Of a stretch of DNA of 64,000 nt, positions 52,852 through 61,309 are shown piece by piece (position 1 is the first letter of the stretch; every line of letters begins with the position of its first letter). This DNA is from Roseibium aggregatum (GTDB taxonomy: Bacteria > Pseudomonadota > Alphaproteobacteria > Rhizobiales > Stappiaceae), in assembly GCF_017309185.1 (NCBI RefSeq), contig NZ_JAEKJZ010000003.1:62001-126000 (forward strand), written 5' to 3'. The position numbers and the translations under genes were made by a program. The notes below the pieces were generated by a model. It was not told the DNA's origin. It saw only the letters and a program-made list of their open reading frames with translations, and did no database searches.

Positions 52852-54354
52852 TTACTTCGCGTTTACGGCGTGGTTCATGACGTGGAAGATCACGTTCTGC
52901 TCGATGGTGCCATCAACCAGGTGTGCCCACGGGCCTTTGGCATAGATCGCGACGTCCTCACCGGAATGGGTTTCGGAGGATTTCGGGATCAGGGCCTGCT
53001 GGACGTAGTCCAGGTCGGTCGCGGTTTCCTGGTCCACGTCGGGACGGGAACCGGTGTAGTCGTTGGCGCCTTCTTCCTTCTTCAGAACCGAACCGGTGCC
53101 GTTCAGGTAGCCGATGATGGTGTAAGGCTTGCCGTCGTCGGCGGTCACCAGTTCGTCGGAGTGCTTGATGCCCTTCTTGGCAACGTCATAGCACAGGCCG
53201 AGAATGTTGGAGCCGCGGCCGCAGTAGCCGTTGAAGGCGATTGCGTGTTCGTGGTCGGCGGTGACGATGATGAGCGTGTCTTCGTCGTTGGTCAGCTCGT
53301 CGGCCATTTTAACGGCTTCGGCGAAAGCGACACCGTCCGTCAGGGTGCGGGCAGCGTTGCCGTCGTGGTTGGCGTGGTCGACGCGGCCGGCTTCGATTTC
53401 AAGGTAGTAGCCGTCTTCGTTCTTGGAGAGGAACTCGATGGCGGCCTTGGTCATGTCGGCCAGCGACGGCTCGTCGTCATCGGCGCGGTCGGCTTCGTAT
53501 TCCATGTGGCTGTTGTTGAACAGCGCCAGAACCGGAGCGGAGCCGTCGAACTTGACTTCGTTGAAGCCCGCGGTGTCGGTTGCGAACTGGAAGCCCAGGC
53601 CGGTGGCGCGGTCAACCAGGTTGACATTGTCCTCGCGACGGCCCTTCAGGCCGCCCATTTCCATGTCCTTCGGCAGGAAGTAACGTCCGCCGCCACCCAT
53701 GGCGAGGTCGATCGTGCCGGCTTCCATGGCGTCGATGAGCTGGGTCGCGATATCCTTCTGCGCCGTGCAGCCTTCCGGCACGGCGTCTTCCCAGTTGCGG
53801 TTGGCGGTCTTGGCATAGACAGCCGCCGGGGTCGCGTGGGTAATGCGGGCGGTGGAGACGACGCCGACGGACTTGCCGGCTTCGGTCATCAGTTCGGAGA
53901 ACAGGGCCAGCTCGTTGCCTTCGACGGTGGAGCAGTCGCCATGGATTGCGTCTTCGCCAAGGTTGATCAGGTTGAAGCGCTGCTTCACACCGGTGTTCAT
54001 GGAACCCGCCGTCGGAGCGGAATCCGGGGTCTGGGCGTTGATGTTATAAGTCTTGACCAGTGCGCTGTAGAAGTCCGGGGTCTCGTAAGGCAGAACGTTT
54101 TCCTCGCCCATCATGCCTTTCTGCTGACCGTCGAAAAGGCGCGTGGCATAGTTCGTGCCGACACCGTTGCCATCGGCGACGAGCAGGATCACGTTCTTGG
54201 CGCGGTTGGTGTTCGGCTGGCGGTCGAGAATTGCCTGAATGGCAGCTTCGCCATCCTTGAACCACTGGCTCGAGGCTTGCGGCAGTGTGTCCTGAGCGAA
54301 GGCGGCAGAGCCGGTGAGGGCCAGCGCCAGCGTAGAGCTAACGATCGTTTTCAT
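52852..54354 (-). CDS. phoA: Alkaline phosphatase, PhoA type
   Basis: 500 residues with signal peptide MKTIVSSTLALALTGSAAFA. Asp61 (ILLVADGNGVG) and the nucleophile Ser112 (DSAPTAGSMNTG) fit the family. Zinc ligands appear in GRVDHANHDGN, TADHEHAIAF and SETHSGEDVAIYA. It hydrolyses phosphate monoesters in the periplasm to release phosphate. Cys pairs (DCST, GCTA, YCG, LCY) may form disulfides. A PHO-box-like repeat lies about 53 bases upstream, so induction by PhoB under phosphate starvation is likely. The ugp-type operon stands back to back with it. Confidence 0.95.
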   Translation of the reverse strand: MKTIVSSTLALALTGSAAFAQDTLPQASSQWFKDGEAAIQAILDRQPNTNRAKNVILLVADGNGVGTNYATRLFDGQQKGMMGEENVLPYETPDFYSALVKTYNINAQTPDSAPTAGSMNTGVKQRFNLINLGEDAIHGDCSTVEGNELALFSELMTEAGKSVGVVSTARITHATPAAVYAKTANRNWEDAVPEGCTAQKDIATQLIDAMEAGTIDLAMGGGGRYFLPKDMEMGGLKGRREDNVNLVDRATGLGFQFATDTAGFNEVKFDGSAPVLALFNNSHMEYEADRADDDEPSLADMTKAAIEFLSKNEDGYYLEIEAGRVDHANHDGNAARTLTDGVAFAEAVKMADELTNDEDTLIIVTADHEHAIAFNGYCGRGSNILGLCYDVAKKGIKHSDELVTADDGKPYTIIGYLNGTGSVLKKEEGANDYTGSRPDVDQETATDLDYVQQALIPKSSETHSGEDVAIYAKGPWAHLVDGTIEQNVIFHVMNHAVNAK

Positions 54355-54406
54355 AACATCTCCGAGTGGTAACGGGGAAAACCCGCCCGTTTCTTAGAAA
54401 CGCCAT

Positions 54407-54424
54407 GTGACAGTTGGTTGACAG
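54407..54424 (-). promoter_or_regulatory. PHO box upstream of phoA
   Basis: Read on the minus strand: CTGTCAA, CCAA, CTGTCAC. Two direct heptamers with 11-base periodicity match the PhoB consensus (CTGTCAT N4 CTGTCAC) at 13 of 14 positions. It ends about 53 bases before the phoA start codon. Confidence 0.75.
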
Positions 54425-54668
54425 TTTCCGAAATAACTTCAATATGTAATGTAATAACATGACAAAATGGAGAAGATTTTAGTATTCCCAAATAAAAGCC
54501 AAATAAAATATTTGCCTGTTATTTCTGGCTGCTTTGTATGTGGGAATTTCATTAGCTGGCATAATGATCCGTTCGTATTGTGAGTTTTGCATATGTAATC
54601 GTCGTCTCAATACTAAAGGCGGTTGCTCGCTCACAGGGCGGGCTCAAATTTTCAGCCGATGGTTCGGA

Positions 54669-54686
54669 CTGTCATACGCCTTTCAT
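54669..54686 (+). promoter_or_regulatory. PHO-box-like repeat upstream of the deoR-ugp operon
   Basis: CTGTCAT (54669-54675), ACGC, CTTTCAT (54680-54686): direct heptamers with 11-base periodicity, the first perfect and the second with one change. It overlaps the left TTCATATGAA palindrome, so PhoB and the DeoR-type protein could compete there. Confidence 0.6.
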
Positions 54687-54713
54687 ATGAACGTCTGATA
54701 ATTTTCATATGAA
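54682..54713 (+). promoter_or_regulatory. Twin TTCATATGAA palindromes, probable DeoR-family operators
   Basis: TTCATATGAA occurs at 54682-54691 and 54704-54713; the right copy extends to the perfect 14-base palindrome TTTTCATATGAAAA (54702-54715). The centres are 22 bases apart, two helical turns, so two dimers would bind the same face of the DNA. They lie about 100 bases before the deoR-type gene. Confidence 0.6.
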
Positions 54714-54809
54714 AATGATTGTGTGGCTTTCAAGTCAGGCTCGTCTGGTTGGCCTCTGACTTGAGCACGTTCTATTGGGAGGCCGGCGGAGGCCGGAACT
54801 GACCGCAAA

Positions 54810-55607
54810 ATGTCAGGTCTTTTGCATATGTTTGGTCAGCTGGACATTTCGAAACGGCAGGCCGAAATCACGGATCTCGTGCAAAAAGCGGGCTTCGCCT
54901 CGGTCGAGGAACTCGCCGAGCGTTTCGACGTCACGACCCAGACCATTCGCCGCGACGTCAATGGCTTGTGCGAGCTGGGCATCCTCAGACGAACTCATGG
55001 CGGCGTGGAGCCCCCGGCGCCGGCGTCGAATATCCATTATTCCACGCGCCAGATCCTCAATCTGCCCGAAAAACAGGTGATTGCGAAGCTGGTCGCCGGC
55101 AAGGTCGCCAACAATCAGTCGCTGGCGTTTTCCATCGGCACCACACCGGAAATCGTCATGCAGGCCCTGACGGGCCACGAGAAGCTGGCTGTCTTCACCA
55201 ACAACCTGAATGTTGCTTTCAGCGCCTCCGCGAACCCGACTTTTCAAGTCACAATCGCAGGCGGTCGCCTGCGTCACGGAGACCGGGATGTTCTGGGCTC
55301 GGCGGCACAGTCCTTTTTCTCCAACTACAAGGTCGATATCGGTATTTTTGGTGTTGCCGGCGTCGACGAAGACGGCACCTTGCTCGATTTTCACGAAGAC
55401 GAGGTCGCGGCGCGCCAGTCGATCCTCGCCAATTGCCGCCAATCCTATCTTGTACTCGATCACAGCAAGTTCGGCCGCGGCGCGCATGTGCGCGGTGGCA
55501 TGCTGAGAGATGTCGACGCCATTTTCACCGACCGTCCCGTGCCTGATGCCATTCTGGCCAATCTCGAAAACACCCGCACACGGGTCTATGTCGGGGGTGG
55601 GGGGTGA
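54810..55607 (+). CDS. DeoR/GlpR-family transcriptional repressor
   Basis: 265 residues from ATG 54810 (ATG 54828 is an alternative). The winged helix reads KRQAEITDLVQKAGFASVEELAERFDVTTQTIRRDVNGL, then LRRTHGGVEPP, the diagnostic DeoR signature. The C-terminal sugar-phosphate sensor domain includes SLAFSIGTTPEIVMQAL, GDRDVLGSAAQSFF, DIGIFGVAGVDEDGTLLDF and YLVLDHSKFGRGA. The likely inducer is a phosphorylated sugar or glycerol 3-phosphate. It heads a five-gene importer operon, and its stop overlaps the ATPase start. Confidence 0.92.
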   Translation: MSGLLHMFGQLDISKRQAEITDLVQKAGFASVEELAERFDVTTQTIRRDVNGLCELGILRRTHGGVEPPAPASNIHYSTRQILNLPEKQVIAKLVAGKVANNQSLAFSIGTTPEIVMQALTGHEKLAVFTNNLNVAFSASANPTFQVTIAGGRLRHGDRDVLGSAAQSFFSNYKVDIGIFGVAGVDEDGTLLDFHEDEVAARQSILANCRQSYLVLDHSKFGRGAHVRGGMLRDVDAIFTDRPVPDAILANLENTRTRVYVGGGG

Positions 55608-56677
55608 TGGCGGATGCTTTGTTGGCAAGCGCAGGCAAGCCGATCGAACTGGACGGTGTTTCCCGGGTCTGGGGAGACACGATTGCCGTCGATGCCATGT
55701 CCGTCGGGATTGAGGCGGGATCCTTCACCGCCCTTCTGGGACCTTCGGGCTGCGGAAAGTCCACCACGCTGCGCATGATCGCCGGTCTGGAAAGCGTCAG
55801 TCAGGGCCGTATCCTGATCGGCGGAGAGGACATTACCGAAAGGACACCGTCCAAGCGGGACCTTTCGATGGTGTTTCAGTCCTATGCGCTGTTTCCTCAT
55901 TTGAGTGTTGCCGAAAATATCGTCTTCGGTCTCAAGGTGCGCCGCGTCGCCCGCGCGGAGCGGGAGGAGAGGCTGAAAAGAGTGGCGGATCTTCTCGGTC
56001 TGTCCGGCATGCTGGAGCGCAAACCCGCGCAGCTGTCCGGTGGCCAGCAGCAGCGGGTCGCGCTTGGCCGGGCGATCATCGCGGAAAAACCGATCTGCCT
56101 GATGGACGAGCCGCTGTCCAACCTGGACGCGAAGCTGCGCCACGAAATGCGGGTTGAAATCCGGGCTCTGCAGCGGCAGCTCGGCTTCACCATGGTCTAT
56201 GTGACGCACGATCAGGTGGAGGCCATCACCATGGCGGACAAGGTGGTGCTCCTGAACAACGGCCGTCTGGAACAGGCGGCGAGCCCGCGCGAACTCTACG
56301 AAAGACCGGCAAGCCCTTTCGCCGCGCGTTTTATCGGAACGCCGCCGATGAACCTCTTTCCCGTCAATGCCTTTCGCAAGGTCTGTTCGGCGCCGGACTT
56401 TCAGCTCGGCATCCGGCCGGAAGCCCTGCGTCTGGAGAGGGGTGGGCCCGTGTCCGCCTCGATCCGGTCCGTCGAGTATCTCGGCGCCGACATCCTGGCG
56501 GACTGCGAAGTCGCGGACACGCCGTTCCAGGTCCGGTTGCCGACAAGCGAGCGGATCATTCCCGGACAGTCGATCGAACTCGGTTTCGAGCTCGACGCGC
56601 TTCATGTCTTCGACGCCGATACCGGCCGGCGCCGGGACGATCTTGTCACCGAATTCGGAGCGCGACTGCGCTCCTGA
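55607..56677 (+). CDS. ugpC: ABC transporter ATP-binding protein, UgpC type
   Basis: 356 residues from ATG 55607, which shares its A with the deoR-type stop (TGATG) and follows a G-rich ribosome-binding stretch; GTG 55604 is in frame just before it. Walker A GPSGCGKSTTLRMIAGLE, signature LSGGQQQRVALGRA, Walker B ICLMDEPLSNLDAKLR and THDQVEAITMADK are intact. The C-terminal TOBE part (residues about 240-356) is MalK/UgpC-like. It powers the importer encoded by the next three genes. Confidence 0.9.
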   Translation: MADALLASAGKPIELDGVSRVWGDTIAVDAMSVGIEAGSFTALLGPSGCGKSTTLRMIAGLESVSQGRILIGGEDITERTPSKRDLSMVFQSYALFPHLSVAENIVFGLKVRRVARAEREERLKRVADLLGLSGMLERKPAQLSGGQQQRVALGRAIIAEKPICLMDEPLSNLDAKLRHEMRVEIRALQRQLGFTMVYVTHDQVEAITMADKVVLLNNGRLEQAASPRELYERPASPFAARFIGTPPMNLFPVNAFRKVCSAPDFQLGIRPEALRLERGGPVSASIRSVEYLGADILADCEVADTPFQVRLPTSERIIPGQSIELGFELDALHVFDADTGRRRDDLVTEFGARLRS

Positions 56678-56743
56678 CGAACTGCGCGCGCCGCGCAGAC
56701 CAACCGCAGTAATGCGGACGTTCAAACCTTAGGAAGTAAGCTC

Positions 56744-58027
56744 ATGTTGAAGTCCACTTTCCTGAAAGCCGTTGCTGCGACGGCTCTTTCTTTCAGCACC
56801 TGGGCCTCCGCTCAGGCTGTCGATCTGCAATTCTATTTTCCGGTCGCTGTCGGCGGCAAGGCCGCTGAAACGATCCAGGCCCTGACCGACGAATATGTCG
56901 CCAACCATCCGGACGTCAAAATCGACGCCGTTTACGCCGGTTCCTATCAGGACACGGTCGCCAAGGCGATCACCGCGTCCCGCGGCGGCAACCCGCCGCA
57001 GCTGTCCGTGATCCTGTCGACCGACATGTTCACCCTGATCGATGAAGACCTGATCGAGCCTTTCGACAGCTACCTCTCCACCGAGGAAGACAAGAAATGG
57101 CTCGCCGGCTTCTACCCGGCCTTCATGGAAAACAGCCAGACCGGCGGCAAGACCTACGGCATTCCGTTCCAGCGTTCCACACCGGTTCTCTACTGGAACA
57201 AGGAAGCCTTCGAAAAAGCCGGCCTCGACCCGGATACCGCTCCGGCGACCTGGGACGAGATGGTTGAATTCGGCAAGAAACTGACCGTCAAGGATGACAG
57301 CGGCAACGTCACCCAGTGGGGCGTGCGCATCCCGTCTTCCGGCTTCCCCTACTGGCTGTTCCAGGGCCTGGCCATCGAAAACGGCGCCATCCTGGCCAAT
57401 GCCGAGGGCAACAAGACCAACTTTGACGATCCGAAAGTTGTCGAAGCTCTGCAGTACCTCGTCGACCTGAGCGTCAAGGACAAGGTCATGGCTCCGGGCA
57501 TCATCGAATGGGGCTCCACGCCGAAAGCCTTCTTCGAAGGTCAGACGGCCATGATGTGGACCTCCACCGGCAACCTGACCAACGTGCGCGACAACGCTCC
57601 GTTCAAGTTCGGCGTCGCCATGCTGCCGGAAAAAGCGCAGCGCGGCGCTCCGACCGGCGGCGGCAACTTCTACCTGTTCAAGGGCGCTTCCGCGGAACAG
57701 AACAAGGCGGCCGTCGAATTCGTCCAGTGGATCACCGCTCCGGAACAGTCCGCGAAATGGACCATGGCAACCGGTTACGTCGCACCGCGTCCGGAAACCT
57801 GGGACACTGAAACCATGAAGGCTTATGCCGCGGACTTCCCGGCGGTCCTTGTGGCCCGCGACCAGCTCGAATTCGCCAAGGCCGAGCTGTCCACCTATCA
57901 GAACCAGCGCGTCACCGGCATCTTCAACGATGCCCTGGCCGCCGCCATCACCGGCTCCAAGGATCCGGCAACGGCGCTGAAGGAAGCTCAGGCACAGGCC
58001 GACGGGATCCTGGCCGAGTACCGCTAA
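56744..58027 (+). CDS. ugpB: ABC transporter substrate-binding protein, UgpB-like
   Basis: 427 residues with a signal peptide ending STWASAQAV; AGGAAG precedes ATG 56744. The mature N-terminus LQFYFPVAVGGKAAETIQALTDEY and DAVYAGSYQDTVAKAITA are close to the start of UgpB, the receptor for sn-glycerol 3-phosphate and glycerophosphodiesters. IPFQRSTPVLYWNKEAFEKAGLDP and GGGNFYLFKGASAEQNKAAVEF are also typical. Codon use is unusually uniform and C-rich, as in highly expressed genes. The PHO-box-like site upstream of the operon supports a phosphorylated ligand. Confidence 0.85.
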   Translation: MLKSTFLKAVAATALSFSTWASAQAVDLQFYFPVAVGGKAAETIQALTDEYVANHPDVKIDAVYAGSYQDTVAKAITASRGGNPPQLSVILSTDMFTLIDEDLIEPFDSYLSTEEDKKWLAGFYPAFMENSQTGGKTYGIPFQRSTPVLYWNKEAFEKAGLDPDTAPATWDEMVEFGKKLTVKDDSGNVTQWGVRIPSSGFPYWLFQGLAIENGAILANAEGNKTNFDDPKVVEALQYLVDLSVKDKVMAPGIIEWGSTPKAFFEGQTAMMWTSTGNLTNVRDNAPFKFGVAMLPEKAQRGAPTGGGNFYLFKGASAEQNKAAVEFVQWITAPEQSAKWTMATGYVAPRPETWDTETMKAYAADFPAVLVARDQLEFAKAELSTYQNQRVTGIFNDALAAAITGSKDPATALKEAQAQADGILAEYR

Positions 58028-58039
58028 GGCACATCTTTT

Positions 58040-58077
58040 CCGGGGCGCGGGGTTTCTGCCCGCGCCCCGGTCTGTTT
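58040..58077 (+). terminator. Terminator-like hairpin after ugpB
   Basis: CCGGGGCGCGGG (58040-58051) pairs perfectly over 12 bases with CCCGCGCCCCGG (58059-58070), loop of 7, then TCTGTTTT. It begins 13 bases after the ugpB stop and precedes the permease genes. Confidence 0.85.
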
Positions 58078-58106
58078 TGAAACGTCGAGACTCAGGACTT
58101 AAAATC

Positions 58107-59003
58107 GTGTCCGCAAAGCCGAGCATGACTTCAAGACGTGAATGGATCTATGGCTGGCTGCTTCTGCTGCCCGCGATGGTGCTTCTTTTTGCCTTCACGC
58201 ATGTGCCCGCGATCACGACCTTACTGAACAGTTTCTTCTCGACACCGCGCGGGCGCCGGGCCGCGAAATTCGTCGGCGTCGAAAACTACGACCGCATGCT
58301 GAGCGACCCGGTATTCTGGAAGGTGTTCTGGAACAATGTCTGGTACGCGGTCGGAACGATTCCCGTTTCCATCGCGCTGGCGATCGCAATGGCGCTCTGG
58401 GTCAACGACAGGCTCGCCGGCCGGTCCTTCGTGCGCATGGCCTATTTCACGCCGACCGTTCTGCCGCTGATCGCGGTCGCCAACATCTGGCTGTTTTTCT
58501 ACACGCCCGGCTTCGGCCTGTTCGACCAGATCACCGGGTATCTGTTCGGCTGGCCTTCGAGCAATTACCTCGGAAACACCGACACCGCCCTGGTCGCGGT
58601 GATGGTGGTGACAGTCTGGAAGGAGGCCGGGTTTTTCATGATCTTCTATCTGGCGGCCTTGCAGTCCATTCCGCTTTCGCTCAAGGAAGCTGCGCAGATC
58701 GAGGGAGCCGGCCGCTGGACCGTCTTCTGGCGGATCACGTTCCCGCTGCTGATGCCCACGACGCTTTTCGTCAGCGTCAACGCGGTGATCAATTCCTTCC
58801 GCCTCGTGGACCACATCTTCATCCTGACGGACGGTGGGCCGGACAACGCATCGAAGCTGCTCTTGTTCCTGATTTACGAGGTCGCTTTCCGGCACTGGGA
58901 GACCGCCTATGCGGCAAGCCTGACCGTCGCTCTTCTCGTCATATTGTCGTTGCTGGCGATCGGGCAGTTCTACTTCGTGGACCGCAAGGTGCATTACAAA
59001 TGA
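58107..59003 (+). CDS. ugpA: ABC transporter permease, UgpA type
   Basis: 298 residues from GTG 58107, with AGGA 9 bases upstream; TTG 58077 and ATG 58125 are alternatives. The membrane core starts REWIYGWLLLLPAMVLLFAFTHVPAI and includes PTVLPLIAVANIWLFFYTPGFGLF. The EAA loop is LSLKEAAQIEGAGRWTVFWRI, and VDHIFILTDGGPDNASKLLLF near the end is characteristic of UgpA-like permeases. The stop overlaps the next start (ATGA). Confidence 0.9.
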   Translation: MSAKPSMTSRREWIYGWLLLLPAMVLLFAFTHVPAITTLLNSFFSTPRGRRAAKFVGVENYDRMLSDPVFWKVFWNNVWYAVGTIPVSIALAIAMALWVNDRLAGRSFVRMAYFTPTVLPLIAVANIWLFFYTPGFGLFDQITGYLFGWPSSNYLGNTDTALVAVMVVTVWKEAGFFMIFYLAALQSIPLSLKEAAQIEGAGRWTVFWRITFPLLMPTTLFVSVNAVINSFRLVDHIFILTDGGPDNASKLLLFLIYEVAFRHWETAYAASLTVALLVILSLLAIGQFYFVDRKVHYK

Positions 59004-59821
59004 ACGCGACCTCCTTTTCCTACGACCGGCTCCTGAACACGCTCGGCGCCTGGGTTCTGGCCCTGATGTGGGCGCTGCCGCTGGTCTACGCCGTCTGGAC
59101 CGCCTTTCATCCGGCTGCCTATGAAGCCAATTTCGATCTGTTCGCGCCCCTGACGCTGGAGAATTTCGCTAAGGCCTGGCAAGCGGCGCCCTTCGCCCGC
59201 TACTTTCTGAACACGGTCATCCTGGTGACGATGGTGCTTGCCGGCCAGTTCTTCCTGTGCACGCTGGCGGCCTATTCTTTCGCACGGTTCACGTTTCCCG
59301 GCCGCAACATCCTGTTCGCGCTGGTTCTGCTGCAGCTTCTGGTGATGCCGGACATCCTGATCGTGGAGAACTACAAGACGATGCGTCTCCTGGACCTCGT
59401 CGACACGATCCCGGCGATCGCGCTGCCCTATGTGGCTTCCGGGTTCGGCATCTTTCTGCTGCGCCAGACCTTCATGACCATCCCGCGCGAGCTGGACGAG
59501 GCTGCAAGGATAGAAGGGGCTTCGCCCCTCGGGGTTCTCTGGAAGGTCTATATTCCGCTCGCCAAGCCGACCTATCTCGCCTATGGCCTGATTTCCGTCA
59601 GCCACCATTGGAACAACTTCCTCTGGCCGCTGATCGTGACGAATTCGGTGGAAACCCGTCCGGTCACTGTCGGGCTGAACATCTTTTCGGCCATTGACAG
59701 CGGCGTCGAGTGGTCGGTGATCAACGCGGCGACCCTGATGACCTCAGGTCCGCTGCTGATCGCCTTTCTCCTGTTTCAGCGACAGTTCGTTCAAAGCTTC
59801 ATGCGGGCGGGCATCAAGTGA
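59000..59821 (+). CDS. ugpE: ABC transporter permease, UgpE type
   Basis: 273 residues, with ATG 59000 overlapping the ugpA stop. N-terminal helix LGAWVLALMWALPLVYAVWTAFHP, then LTLENFAKAWQAAPFARYFLNTVIL, and the EAA loop PRELDEAARIEGASPLGVLWKV. SHHWNNFLWPLIVT and RQFVQSFMRAGIK at the end are typical of UgpE/MalG permeases. It completes the five-gene operon. The KDG kinase gene 184 bases downstream is probably separate. Confidence 0.9.
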   Translation: MNATSFSYDRLLNTLGAWVLALMWALPLVYAVWTAFHPAAYEANFDLFAPLTLENFAKAWQAAPFARYFLNTVILVTMVLAGQFFLCTLAAYSFARFTFPGRNILFALVLLQLLVMPDILIVENYKTMRLLDLVDTIPAIALPYVASGFGIFLLRQTFMTIPRELDEAARIEGASPLGVLWKVYIPLAKPTYLAYGLISVSHHWNNFLWPLIVTNSVETRPVTVGLNIFSAIDSGVEWSVINAATLMTSGPLLIAFLLFQRQFVQSFMRAGIK

Positions 59822-59898
59822 AACCTGGCGTTCTCCACATCGACGCCCGGTATGAGTTTCTACCATCTTAACAGCATTGCCCTACCGATATTATAGAC

Positions 59899-59924
59899 CG
59901 TATCCCAAGCCGGTTGGATACGGA
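59899..59924. promoter_or_regulatory. Inverted repeat upstream of the sugar kinase gene
   Basis: CCGTATCC (59899-59906) and GGATACGG (59917-59924) form a perfect 8-base inverted repeat around 10 bases, about 80 bases before the kinase start. With no T tract behind it, it may be an operator, or a weak end to the ugp-type transcript. Confidence 0.45.
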
Positions 59925-60005
59925 CGGTGGCCGTGTTAAACCGATTTAAAATTCCCTTGTCGGCGCTGGAGAGCTTACGAGGGTCGAGTGAACCGGAGGA
60001 TGTTC

Positions 60006-60923
60006 GTGCCGAAAACGTTTCTTGCCGTTGGCGAATGTATGGTCGAGATGGCGCCGACCGGCGAGGGCACCTATAAAATGGGTTTTGCCGGCGATACGCT
60101 CAACACCGCGTGGTATGCCCGCAAATGCCTTCCGGACTCGTGGAGCGTCGGTTACCTGTCGGCGGTCGGACAGGATCAGGTGTCCGGCCGGATGATCGAT
60201 TTCCTGAAGAGTTCGGGGATCGATACCGGCGAGATGCGCACCCTTGGAGACCGGACGGTCGGGCTTTACCTGATCCAGCTTGAGGGCGGCGAGCGCAGTT
60301 TCGCCTATTGGCGCTCCCAGTCGGCGGCCCGTCTTCTGGCGGCGGACCGGGCGCATCTTGAGCAGGCGATGCGCAAGGCCGCTCTGGTCTATTTCAGCGG
60401 TATCTCGCTGGCCATCCTGCCGGAAAGCGACCGCAAGGTCTTCCTGGAGTGCCTGAAGATAGCCCGCAGCGGCGGGACGCAGATCGCCTTCGATCCGAAC
60501 CTGCGCCCGCGCCTTTGGGAAGACGCGGCCACGATGCGGGAGTGCGTTACCGCGGCTGCCGGCCTGTGCGATTTCGTGATGCCCTCCTTCGAAGACGAAT
60601 TCACGCATTTCAAGGATGCGACACCGCAGGAAAGCGCGGAACGTTATCTTCAGGCCGGCGCGGGCATGGTGGTCGTCAAGAACGGATCCGAGGAGGTCGT
60701 CTGGGCATCGGACCGGGACTTCAGGTCGTTTCAGCCCGGCCCGGTGCCGAACGTGGTCGACACCACGGCCGCAGGCGACAGTTTCAATGCGGCGTTTCTG
60801 GCGACGTTTCTGGCAGGCGGCGATGTCGTCGCGAGCGTGGAGGCCGGTGCGGCGCTTGCGGGCCGGGTCATACAGCACCGCGGAGCGCTGGTTCCCTGCC
60901 TTGAGCCGATCGGCCAGGATTGA
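60006..60923 (+). CDS. kdgK: 2-keto-3-deoxygluconate kinase, PfkB family
   Basis: 305 residues from GTG 60006, which has GGAGG (59995-59999) 6 bases upstream; the frame starts at GTG 59988. FLAVGECMVEMAPTGEGTYKMGFAGDTLNTAWY is the KdgK-like N-terminus with the substrate-binding Gly-Asp-Thr-Asn loop. IAFDPNLRPRLWED, and the catalytic loop DTTAAGDSFNAAFLATFLAG with the base Asp, are intact. It should phosphorylate 2-keto-3-deoxygluconate to KDPG for the Entner-Doudoroff route used in hexuronate breakdown. No aldolase or hexuronate genes adjoin it in the window. Confidence 0.9.
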   Translation: MPKTFLAVGECMVEMAPTGEGTYKMGFAGDTLNTAWYARKCLPDSWSVGYLSAVGQDQVSGRMIDFLKSSGIDTGEMRTLGDRTVGLYLIQLEGGERSFAYWRSQSAARLLAADRAHLEQAMRKAALVYFSGISLAILPESDRKVFLECLKIARSGGTQIAFDPNLRPRLWEDAATMRECVTAAAGLCDFVMPSFEDEFTHFKDATPQESAERYLQAGAGMVVVKNGSEEVVWASDRDFRSFQPGPVPNVVDTTAAGDSFNAAFLATFLAGGDVVASVEAGAALAGRVIQHRGALVPCLEPIGQD

Positions 60924-61309
60924 ACACAATCCGGGAAAACCGGAAACACCGAGAAGTTCAGCTTCCGAGCCGATCGGGAAAAGCCAGGTTCAAGGCATGG
61001 CTTCCTGGGCAGCCCGGGCATCTTCCCAAGACGCGAATCGCCGTCCGAATCGCCTGTAACGCCTGCCTTTGGCTCGGCTCGCGGCGCGGAGCCACTGCCC
61101 CCGAGCGTTAAGAGGGGTCTCCGTTGAAAGTCCTGAGCGATTTTCTTGTTATGTTATTGTTATTTTTACGTAGCTCTTCCTCTGAATTGATAATACTGAA
61201 TTATAAAATCAACCTCCGAACCTTGCGAAATTAACCATTCCTTCGCTCGCGAACCGTACGTTAAGGCCGATTTGAAATCGCCTGGGGCAGTTGTTCGTTT
61301 GGAGGGAAA
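60924..61309. other. Intergenic region upstream of the chemoreceptor gene
   Basis: 386 bases without a gene. The left part is GC-rich with short dyads but no clear terminator. About 61140-61210 is strongly AT-rich and probably contains the chemoreceptor promoter. GGAGG lies before ATG 61310. No motility-type sigma element could be assigned with confidence. Confidence 0.5.

Larger units (their letters stand above)
54355..54809. promoter_or_regulatory. Divergent control region of phoA and the ugp-type operon
   Basis: 455 bases, AT-rich in the middle, no gene. It contains two PHO-box-like repeats (54407-54424 facing phoA and 54669-54686 facing the operon), a 20-base near-palindrome TGTAATGTAATAACATGACA (54445-54464), and two TTCATATGAA palindromes (54682-54691 and 54704-54713). 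Confidence 0.65.
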
